A DNA stretch of 64,000 nucleotides. It comes from Miltoncostaea sp963770865 (GTDB lineage: Bacteria > Actinomycetota > Thermoleophilia > Miltoncostaeales > Miltoncostaeaceae). The stretch spans positions 1 through 64,000 of the forward strand of contig CAVYRD010000010.1 in NCBI GenBank assembly GCA_963770865.1. The letters run 5' to 3'. This document shows, piece by piece, positions 56,669 through 64,000 of this stretch; positions within the stretch are counted from its first letter, which is position 1, and each line of letters opens with the position of its first letter. The notes below the pieces were generated by a model, which was not told the origin of the DNA, did not search any database, and was given only the letters and a program-made list of their open reading frames with translations. Made by a program: the position numbers and the translations under genes.

Positions 56669-58252
56669 GTGAAGGCCGTGAGCGCGATCGACCGGACCAT
56701 GTCCGGCATCCCCATCGATGCGGTGTACGTGGCGCGACCCGGCGACGCGGACGGGACGCCGCCGCCTGGCGAGTACCCCTACACCCGGGGGCTGCATCCC
56801 GAGATGTACCGGACGCGCCTCTGGACGATGCGGATGTTCGCCGGCTTCGGGTCTCCCGAGGACACGAACGAGCGCTTCCGGCGTCTGCTCGACGAGGGCC
56901 AGACCGGACTCTCGATCGCCTACGACATGGCGACGTTGATGGGTTACGACCCGGATCATCCGCTCGCGCTGGGAGAGGTCGGTCGCGGCGGCGTGTCGGT
57001 CGCCTCGGCCGCCGACGCGTCGCGCCTCTTCGATGGCATCGACCTCGGCGACGTCTCGACGTCCATGACGATCTCCGGTCCCGCGCCGGCCGCTCTCGCT
57101 ATCTTCATCGTGGCGGCCGAGCGGTCAGGGGTATCTCGGCGTCGCCTTCGCGGGACCGTCCAGGCCGACATTCTCAAGGAGTTCATCGCCCAGAAGGAGT
57201 GGGTGGTGCCTGAGCGGCCGGCGATGCGGCTCATCGGCGATCTGATCGCGTTCTGCAGCGACGAGATGCCGCTGTGGTACCCCGTGTCGATCAGCGGTTA
57301 CCACATGCGCGAGGCTGGGGCAACGGCCGTGCAGGAGGTGGCCTACACGCTCGCCGACGGGCTCGCTTACGTCGAGGAGCTCGTCGCGCGCGGCATGAAC
57401 CCCGACCGGTTCCTGCCCCGCTTCTCATTCTACTTCAACATGAACATGGATCTGTTCGAGGGCATCGCGAAGATCCGCGCCGCGCGCCGCCTCTGGGCGA
57501 GGCTGATGCGCGAGCGAATCGGTGCTCGGGAGCCACGGTCGTGGCAGCTCCGAACCCACGTCCAGACCTCCGGCGTCTCACTCACCGCGCAGCAGCCGCT
57601 GCTGAACGTCGCACGGGTGGCGATCGAGGCGCTCGGCGCCGTCCTCTCGGGGGCCCAGAGCATCCACACCGCCGCGTACGACGAGACGCTGTCGCTTCCG
57701 ACAGAGGCGTCGGCGACCCTTGCGCTGCGCACCCAGCAGCTGATCGCCGAGGAGTCCGGTGCCACCTCGGTCGCCGACCCACTCGGCGGCTCGTACTACC
57801 TCGAGGCCCTGACCGACGCCGTCGAGGCGGAAGCGCGTGCCGAGATCGAGCGCATCGACGGCATGGGGGGCATGGTCGCCGCGGTCGAGGCCGGCCATCC
57901 TCAGGCGCAGATCGCCGATGCGGCGTACGCCTCGCAACGCCAGCTGGAACGCGGCGAGCGTCGAGTCGTCGGAGTCAATGTGCACGTCGAACCCGACGCG
58001 GAAGACCCTCCGCTCCACCGGCCTGACCCGGCGGCAGCGGAGCGCCAGATCGCCGCAGTCCAGCGGCTGCGCGAGGGCCGCGACCGCGTGGCGCACGCGC
58101 GCGCCCTCGACCGACTGCGTCGAGCATGCGGCGGCGACGCGAACGTCATGCCGCACCTCATCGCCGCCGCCGCCGCCGACGCGACCATCGGGGAGCTCTG
58201 CGACGTCTTCCGCGAGTGCTTCGGCGCGTACCGCGACCCGGGTCGCTGGTAG
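56669..58252 (+). CDS. Acyl-CoA mutase large subunit, isobutyryl-CoA mutase type
   Basis: A 527-residue (beta/alpha)8 acyl-CoA mutase catalytic subunit without the B12-binding domain. It keeps GLSIAYDMATLMGYDPDHPLALGEVGRGGVSV, ISGYHMREAGATAVQEVAYTLADG and QTSGVSLTAQQP. The two specificity positions read Phe57 (MRMFAGFG) and Gln175 (FIAQKEWVV), the same spacing (118) and identities as Phe80/Gln198 of isobutyryl-CoA mutase, not Tyr/Arg of methylmalonyl-CoA mutase. It needs a separate small cobalamin subunit that is not in the window. GTG 56669 is a weakly supported start; ATG 56699 is possible. Confidence 0.88.
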   Translation: MKAVSAIDRTMSGIPIDAVYVARPGDADGTPPPGEYPYTRGLHPEMYRTRLWTMRMFAGFGSPEDTNERFRRLLDEGQTGLSIAYDMATLMGYDPDHPLALGEVGRGGVSVASAADASRLFDGIDLGDVSTSMTISGPAPAALAIFIVAAERSGVSRRRLRGTVQADILKEFIAQKEWVVPERPAMRLIGDLIAFCSDEMPLWYPVSISGYHMREAGATAVQEVAYTLADGLAYVEELVARGMNPDRFLPRFSFYFNMNMDLFEGIAKIRAARRLWARLMRERIGAREPRSWQLRTHVQTSGVSLTAQQPLLNVARVAIEALGAVLSGAQSIHTAAYDETLSLPTEASATLALRTQQLIAEESGATSVADPLGGSYYLEALTDAVEAEARAEIERIDGMGGMVAAVEAGHPQAQIADAAYASQRQLERGERRVVGVNVHVEPDAEDPPLHRPDPAAAERQIAAVQRLREGRDRVAHARALDRLRRACGGDANVMPHLIAAAAADATIGELCDVFRECFGAYRDPGRW

Positions 58253-58280
58253 GGCGCGCAGGGCGAGCGCGGCGGATCGG

Positions 58281-61068
58281 GTGACGGCCGAGCACGGGAC
58301 GGGCGACCCGCCCTTTCTGGGACGCCGTACGGAATGCGAGCTGCTTGACCGCCTCCTGGCGGACGCACTCGTCGGCCAGAGCCGCGCCCTCGTCCTGCGA
58401 GGGGAGGCGGGCGTGGGCAAGAGCGCGTTGCTGGGGTACCTGTCCCGTCGCATCGACGGGCGACGGGTCGCGAGGGCCGTCGGCGTCGAGTCGGAGGTCG
58501 AGCTGGCCCATAGCGGACTCCACCAGCTCTGCGCTCCCCTGCTGGATGGCGTCAACTCGCTTCCCGCCCCGCAGCGCGACGCACTCGACGTCGTGTTCGG
58601 CCGGAGCAACGGCCCTCCGCCGGACCGCTTCCTGGTGGGCCTCGCCACGCTGACGCTGCTGGCGGAGGTTGCGGAGCGCCAGCCCTTGGTCTGCATCGTC
58701 GATGACGCGCAATGGCTCGACAATGCGTCGCTGCAGATCATCGGATTCGTCGCTCGCCGGCTCCTCGCCGAGCGCGTCGCGATCGTCTGCGCGGCGCGGA
58801 CGGGCCCAGTCGAGGACGTGCTCGCCGGCCTGCCGGAGCTGTTCGTCAAGGGGCTCGGCGACACAGAAGCGCGCATGCTGCTCGCCGCCGGCGTGCGCGG
58901 CCCGCTGGACGCCGCCGTCTGCGACCAGATCATCACGGAGAGCCGAGGCAACCCGCTCGCACTCCTCGAGTTGCCCCGCACCTGGGCGGTCGCAGACCTC
59001 GCGGGCGGGTTCGGCCTGCCCGGGAGCCAGCCTGCGGTCGGCAAGATCGAGCGCAGCTACGCCCAGCGCCTCGATCGTCTCCCGCCGGACACGCGGCTGC
59101 TCGTCCTGACGGCCGCGGCGGAGCCGCTCGGTGACCCCGTGCTGCTGTACCGCGCCGCGCGGACACTCGGGCTCGATCCGGCGTCTGTCGATCCCGCCGT
59201 CGATGCGGGTCTGCTTCGGGTGGGGGCCCGCGTGGAGTTCGCTCACCCGCTCGTACGGTCGGCCGCCTACCGCGCAGCCGGCTCCGAGGAGCGGCACCGG
59301 GTGCATCGCGCGCTTGCCGACGCCACCGACGTAGAGTCCGATCCGGACCGGCGCGCGTGGCACCGCGCGCGGGCGACGCGGGAGGCCGACGAGGCGGTCG
59401 CCGCTGAGCTGGAGCTCTCGGCGCGCCGGGCGCAGGCACGTGGCGGGCTCGCCGCCGCCTCGGCGTTTCTCGAGCGCGCGGCGGAGCTGACGCCGGAACC
59501 CGCGCGACGCGCGACGCGGGCACTGGCGGCGGCGCACGGCATGCACCTGGCAGGGGCACCGGCGAAGGCGCTCAGGCTGCTGTCGATCGCACGCGCGGGG
59601 CCCCTCAGGGACATCGACGACGCACGCGCCCAGCTCCTGCGGGCGCAGATCGCCTTCGTCACGACCCGTGGCCGGGAGGCCCCGTCCCTCCTGCTCGCGG
59701 CGGCGCAGCGCCTGGAGTCGCTCGATCCGGTGCTGGCGCGGGAGACGTACCTGGACGCCTTCGCCGCCGCCGTCTTCGCCGGGCGCCTGGCACACAGCGG
59801 CGATGCCCGCGAGGTCGCGGCGGCGGTGCTCGCCGCCGAGTGGGCCGATCCGTCTCGCGAGGGCCCGCGCGCGCGATCTGCTGCTCGACGCCCTCGCCCA
59901 CCTCGCGGCATATGGAGCTGCCGCCGGCATCCCCCGCCTGGCGCACGCGGTCGATGCCTTCACACGCGAGCAGATGTCCGACGACGAGGAGCTGCGATGG
60001 GTGTGGCTCGCGCGTCACAGCGCCAGGACGCTCGGCGACGACGCCCGCTGGGACGAGCTGACCGCGCGCCACGTCGAGCTCGCCCGCCGGTCCGGCGCCC
60101 TCTCCATGCTCCCTGCCGCCCTTCATGAGCGCTTCCGCGTGGAGCTCTACAAGGGGAATCTGTCCGCGGCGACGGCCCTCGCGGAAGAGGCCGATGCAAC
60201 GATCGACGCGATCGGCGGGAACGAGCGCCCGCACGGCGCGCTGGTGCTGGCGGCCTGGCGTGGACGGCACGAGCAGGCCGTCGCCCTTGTCGAGGCCGGC
60301 CGCGACGACGTGTCGCAACGGGGCGAGGGCATGTGGCTCATCGGCAGCCACTGGACCCTCGCAGAGCTCTTCAACGGCCTCGGCCGCTGGCAGGACGCCC
60401 TGAGGGCGGCCGAGTGGGTTGCGGAACAGCCGAACGAGCTCGGGTCGTCGAGCTGGATCTCGGGGGAACTGGTCGAGGCGGCCGTCCGGTGTGGCGAGGT
60501 CGAGCGTGCGACGGTCGCGCGGGACCGCTTCTCGGAGCTGGCTCGAGCCGCGGGAACGGACTGGGCGCTCGGCATCGAAGCGCGATCACGTGCGCTGGTG
60601 AGCCGGGGCGAGGAGGCCGAGGAAGCGTATCGTGCCGCGATCGCCCACCTCGGCAGGACCCGCCTCCGGGTGATGGTCGCGCGCACGCGCTTGGTCTACG
60701 GCGAATGGCTGCGGCGTGAAGGGCGCCGCGTCAACTCCCGGGCCGAGCTGCGGCTGGCCCTCGAGATGTTCCACGAGATGGGGTGTGAGCCGTACGCCGA
60801 GCGCGCCCGTCGCGAGCTGATCGCGACGGGTGAGAAGATCCGACGGCGCGGCCTGGAGAGCCGCGATCGGCTCACACCTCAGGAGGAGCAGATCGCCCGG
60901 CTGGCAGGGGGCGGCATGTCGAACCCCGAGATCGGCGCGCGGCTCTTCATCAGCGCGCGAACCGTCGAGTGGCACCTTCGAAAGGTGTTCGTGAAGCTGG
61001 ACATTCGCTCGCGGCGCGAGCTCGCCGGCGCGATCGCGAGCGGCGAACACCGTGCCGGCACCGACTGA
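58281..61068 (+). pseudogene. Large LuxR-family ATPase regulator, broken as sequenced
   Basis: A 928-residue LAL-type regulator: N-terminal P-loop (LRGEAGVGKSALLGYL) and Walker B (LVCIVDDAQWLD), a long helical TPR-like middle, and a C-terminal LuxR HTH (DRLTPQEEQIARLAGGGMSNPEIGARLFISARTVEWHLRKVFVKLDIRSRREL). One extra base in the CGCGCGCG run near 59872 splits it. It starts 28 bases after the mutase stop, so the two may be co-expressed. Start GTG 58281 lacks a strong ribosome site. Confidence 0.88.
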
Positions 61069-61088
61069 CGCAGACATCGTGACCTCGG

Positions 61089-61350
61089 CTACCCGAACGT
61101 CAGGGCGTAGGCTTCGGCGCCGGGCTCGACGCCAGCGTCCTGTCGCGGACGGCGTCGTGCAGGCGTACGAGCTGGTACAGGCGGCCGTCCCGGAGCAGGC
61201 CATTCCCGTCCTCGCCGACGTCCTCGCCGTGTGACGCGCCCCGAGCCTCGCCGTCGAGCAGAACGCGGAAGGGAATCGGCGTGCGTCCGCCGTCGAGAGC
61301 ACCAGGTGTGCGTCGCGGGCGTGGAACCGGCAGAGGATTGCTGCCGCCGG
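61089..61350 (-). pseudogene. Thioredoxin-like (DipZ/redoxin C-terminal) remnant
   Basis: Minus-strand frames give RFHARDAHLVLSTADGRRTPIPFRVLLDGEARGASHGEDVGEDGNGLLRDGRLYQLVRLHDAVRDRTL then EPGAEAYALTFG (read in pieces). The DG.G...LYQLVR...F...GV.AYAFTFG pattern is the carboxy end of DipZ-type redoxin proteins. The active-site half is missing and two frame changes are needed, so it is dead DNA. Confidence 0.6.
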
Positions 61351-61824
61351 CGCCGCCGCCGCCTTGCGCCGTCGCACGTCCGAACGCGCATCGGTAACCG
61401 ACCGATTGCCGGCTCCCGCGGACGAGATCCGCGAACGCCGAGGACACCCGCTCTGGCGCGTCCCGTGCTTCGCCCATCGGAGCTGGATCTTGCCGGCCAG
61501 TCAACGCTCGTCGAATTGTGGTGACTGATCCCAGGGGTCCGACCCAGGGAGTTCCACGGGCGCGAACCGGGACAGAACGCGCGACGCTGCCGCCCTCATC
61601 AAGCAATGGAGATCAGGCAGAGCACCACCGACGTAAGGATCGCCAGTTCGATCGAGATGGCTGAGCTGGCGGCGGATCGACACGGGACACGAGGTCGTGA
61701 CGTTGCCCCTCGCCGATGTCGATCGGGCTAACGGCTCGACGTATGCGTTGTCGTCCGGGATGGCAACGGTGACTGCTCCAGAAGACCACGACCCGGCTCC
61801 CTAGCCGGAATTTGGAGGACCGAG
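61351..61824. other. Intergenic with unassigned fragments
   Basis: About 474 bases. Plus-strand fragments read TTDVRIASSIEMAELAAD (61640-61690) and TLPLADVDRANGSTYALSSGMATVTA (61700-61790), possibly one decayed small gene. I could not name the family. Confidence 0.35.
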
Positions 61825-62031
61825 ATGGACGTTGAGGCTCTTGCAGAGCTGCTTCACGAGACGGAGGAGCATCACGGCTCTTTCGAGGCCGTCGCCCCAC
61901 CGCACGACTGGTGGGACTGGTATGCGGCTTACATGGACGCTCGCGAGCGCGGGAGCGCCCCGGAGGAGGCCGCCACGGCCGCCGCGCGTTACATGGCGGC
62001 GGTCAAGCGCGTCGTCGTTACACCCGCTTGA
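61825..62031 (+). CDS. Small conserved acidic protein (68 aa)
   Basis: GGAGG sits six bases before ATG 61825. The protein (LAELLHETEEHHGSFEAVAPPHDWWDWYAAYMDARERG) belongs to a family of short actinobacterial proteins often placed near glyoxalase-fold genes and sometimes annotated as bleomycin-resistance protein, though it lacks that fold. The neighbour at 62153 is a VOC protein. The function is unknown. Confidence 0.7.
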   Translation: MDVEALAELLHETEEHHGSFEAVAPPHDWWDWYAAYMDARERGSAPEEAATAAARYMAAVKRVVVTPA

Positions 62032-62037
62032 CCCCCC

Positions 62038-62050
62038 GGTGCTGAGCACC
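62038..62050 (+). terminator. Small hairpin after the 68-aa gene
   Basis: GGTGC-TGA-GCACC, seven bases after the stop codon. Short and without a T-run; tentative. Confidence 0.25.
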
Positions 62051-62152
62051 ACCCCCGGGTCTCAGCCCAACCAGCCTCGTCGGTCGTTAGATGCCACGCG
62101 TCACGACACGAAGACCGATCGAGGTCTCCCCTAACGCAACCAGGAGGTAGCC

Positions 62153-62647
62153 ATGAGCGCCGCCGAGGCACACGAGCATGCGCCATTCATCGACTACGAG
62201 AACATCCCCGCCCCGACGGAGGGCATTCTCGTCACCCACTTCATCACCGTACGCAGCGTTGCTCGGTCCCGCGCGTTCTACTCCGAGGTCCTCGGCGGCC
62301 AGGTGGTGCTGGAGGAGAACCCGTGCATCGTCAAGCTCGCCAACTCATGGGTGCTGATGAACCCGGGCGGTCCCCCCACCCCCGACAAGCCCGGCATCTC
62401 GGTCGTGAACTACGAGCCCGGGAACACGGTCTCGAGCTTCATGAACCTGCGCGTCGCCGACATCCAGGCGTGTTATGAGCAGTGGCGCTCCAAGGGGGCC
62501 GAGTTCGTCACGCCGCCGATCGATCGCCGTGCTGAGATCCGCTGCTACATGCGAGACCCCGACGGCTACATGATCGAAGTCGGCCAGGCCACCGGAGCGC
62601 TCCACGGGGAGCTCGCCGAGAAGCGGCCTGAAGACCTGCCCGGCTAA
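62153..62647 (+). CDS. VOC-family (glyoxalase/bleomycin resistance fold) protein
   Basis: A 164-residue protein with two beta-alpha-beta-beta-beta halves: HFITVRSVARSRAFYSEVLGGQVVLEE and MNLRVADIQACYEQWRSKGAEFVTPP ... IRCYMRDPDGYMIEVGQ. Metal ligands at H near 30 and E near 150 (MIEVGQ) are kept. AGGAGG precedes ATG 62153. The substrate is unknown: a dioxygenase, lyase or binding role is possible. Confidence 0.88.
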   Translation: MSAAEAHEHAPFIDYENIPAPTEGILVTHFITVRSVARSRAFYSEVLGGQVVLEENPCIVKLANSWVLMNPGGPPTPDKPGISVVNYEPGNTVSSFMNLRVADIQACYEQWRSKGAEFVTPPIDRRAEIRCYMRDPDGYMIEVGQATGALHGELAEKRPEDLPG

Positions 62648-63017
62648 GGGCGACGGGATGACGAGGCGTGGCGACGGCGACCGCGGCCGTCGCTACGGCC
62701 AAACGAGGCTCTGGAGAGGCTGATCAGCCAGCGGCCCAGCCAGCGTGCTTTGCCGCAGTTGCGGCAGCCGCCGATGCGCTTGCCGGCGGCGCTCCTACGC
62801 GCTCGGCCCAGACGCGGGCGAGTGGCTGCAGCAAGCGACGCTCGCCATCCGCGCGCGCGTCCCACCTCGCGATCCTCTCCGACACGATCCAGCCTTTCCC
62901 CAGCTTCTCCGGTATCTACGACGCCGTAATGACACTGCGCATGGAGATCATGGACCGGCCGCAGCCTGCTCGACCAATCGATCACAAATGGCAAGCCTCT
63001 CGGCATGAGGAGAAACA
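62648..63017. other. Intergenic, possible decayed gene
   Basis: About 370 bases. Frame pieces such as GPDAGEWLQQATLAIRARVP and SFSGIYDAVMTLRMEIMDR look protein-like but have no start or family. AGGAGAAAC at the end is the ribosome site of the next gene. Confidence 0.35.
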
Positions 63018-63776
63018 ATGAGCACCACAACCACTCCCGTCGACGTCCGGCACGAACCGCAGCTGCTCGGGCACACCGTCGTCGTGATTGGCGGCAGCGC
63101 GGGCATCGGCCTCGAAACGGCGCGGCTCGCCCGCCGCGAAGGCGCCGAGGTGATCCTCGCCGCGCGGAATCCTGAACGCCTCGCACACGCGGCGGATGAG
63201 GTTGGCGCGCGCGGCACCGCCGCGTTCGATGCCACCGATTCGGACGCCCTGAAGCGATTCTTCGACGACCTTCCCGACCCGATCGACCACGTGTTGGTCA
63301 CGGGCCCCGGTCCGGGCTACACACCGCTGCTCGAGATGTCCGCCGATCAGGTGCGCGACGAGCTCGCTGGCCACGTGGTGCTGGCGCTCGAGGTCGCACG
63401 CCACGCCGCGCCCAGAATGAGGTCGGGAGGCACCCTGCTGTTCATCGGCGGCACCGGTGGCCGGAAGATCAGGCGGGAGCTCGGGCTCGCCTCCGCGGCG
63501 ACCGCCGTGCTGCCTCCGTTCGCAGCGGCGCTCGCGCTCGAGCTCGCGCCGGTGCGCGTCAACCTGATCGCGGCCGGCTTCGTCGACACCCCCTTGTCCG
63601 CCTCGCTCCTCGGCGACGGGCTCGAAGCGCGACGCCAGCAACTGCGAGCGACGCTGCCGATCGGACGCGTCGTCGGGCCGGTCGACGTGGCTGCACTGGC
63701 GGTTCACATCATGACCAACACCGCACTCAGCGGCGCGACCTACGACATCGATGGCGGACAGCAGTTCGTGGGCTGA
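63018..63776 (+). CDS. Short-chain dehydrogenase/reductase-like protein lacking the catalytic Tyr-Lys
   Basis: A 252-residue Rossmann protein with the nucleotide motif VVIGGSAGIGLETARLARREG, acidic-free AARN after strand 2 (suggesting NADP), and the family ending VRVNLIAAGFVDTPL and GATYDIDGGQQFVG. Where SDRs have YxxxK the sequence reads GLASAATAVLPPFAAALALEL, with neither Tyr nor Lys, and the serine strand reads FIGGTGG. So classical reductase chemistry is doubtful. GAGGAG precedes ATG 63018. Confidence 0.88.
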   Translation: MSTTTTPVDVRHEPQLLGHTVVVIGGSAGIGLETARLARREGAEVILAARNPERLAHAADEVGARGTAAFDATDSDALKRFFDDLPDPIDHVLVTGPGPGYTPLLEMSADQVRDELAGHVVLALEVARHAAPRMRSGGTLLFIGGTGGRKIRRELGLASAATAVLPPFAAALALELAPVRVNLIAAGFVDTPLSASLLGDGLEARRQQLRATLPIGRVVGPVDVAALAVHIMTNTALSGATYDIDGGQQFVG

Positions 63777-64000
63777 GTGTCAACAGAGTCGGAACATGAC
63801 GACGCCGTCGTGTTCGGGTTGACCCGTGCAGCGTTCATACGCCGACGAGTTCAGACGACCAGTCCGCGCGATTGGTCAGGACAACCCGGCCAGCACCCGC
63901 TCCCGCCCGTCCCTTCTAACCAAACGAAGCACGCAAGAGGTTCCCCGACTCGCGCGCGCGAGGGCCGATCAGCGCCTGCCTTGCAACACCGCCGACGACA
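63777..64000. other. Right end, no gene seen
   Basis: The last 224 bases after the SDR stop contain no supported frame; a gene may begin beyond the window. Confidence 0.4.

Noticed and set aside
1..64000. CRISPR arrays, rRNA operons, insertion sequences
   Set aside because: No regularly spaced repeats, no rRNA-like stretch and no transposase were found; the only mobile enzyme is the tyrosine integrase.

Overview
The window is 64 kb of very GC-rich DNA with many GTG/TTG starts, four-base ATGA/GTGA stop-start overlaps, several promoters that sit almost on the start codon, and actinobacterial-type gene families (SCO6880-like transfer protein, aquaporin-arsenate reductase fusion, three-helix-bundle ArsC domain). 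This points to an Actinomycetota chromosome, plausibly Thermoleophilia-like; the phylum is an inference from gene content, not from a marker gene.

Layout. 0-10.6 kb: small zinc-ribbon protein, STAS protein, LysR regulator, a methyltransferase, then on the minus strand a sulfide:quinone oxidoreductase and a complete cydABDC operon (cytochrome bd oxidase plus its ABC assembly exporter), together a sulfide-tolerant respiratory module. 10.9-18.7 kb: redox and sulfur-related genes: two AhpD-like proteins, two TauE/SafE permeases, two divergent ArsR-type regulators sharing a palindrome, an MMPL transporter, DUF302, and a stress protein with a membrane tail. 19-27.9 kb: a LanB-like dehydratase, decayed genes (secreted protein, OsmC, MFS), glutamate racemase, thiolase, a second zinc ribbon coupled to an intact OsmC, and a CDF metal exporter. 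28-37.9 kb: an arsenic island: arsR-arsD-arsA-ilvD facing arsA2, then an aquaglyceroporin-arsenate reductase fusion plus metallophosphoesterase divergent from arsR-(small ORF)-arsM. No ArsB or Acr3 pump is present in the window. 38.3-40.7 kb: small membrane protein, lgt, PAP2 phosphatase. 40.8-56.1 kb: an integrative element: a tightly packed minus-strand type IV secretion operon (pilin-like, TcpC-like, TrbL-like, SCO6880-like, VirB4-like, coupling protein, ArdC-like), a divergent control and integration arm (tandem excisionase domains, IclR, lysozyme/M23 hydrolase, HTH, tyrosine integrase) and a tRNA-Arg 3' remnant beside the integrase. 56.7-64 kb: isobutyryl-CoA-mutase-type large subunit, a large LuxR/ATPase regulator, gene remnants, a small protein, a VOC protein and an atypical SDR.

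Quality caveat. About 30 reading-frame breaks in otherwise well-conserved genes are explained by one extra base, usually a repeated neighbour, and only about five by one missing base; they cluster in some stretches and spare others. I treat most as probable sequence or assembly error and mark those genes 'broken as sequenced' (type pseudogene), while calling true remnants only where the gene also lacks an end or carries a stop codon.
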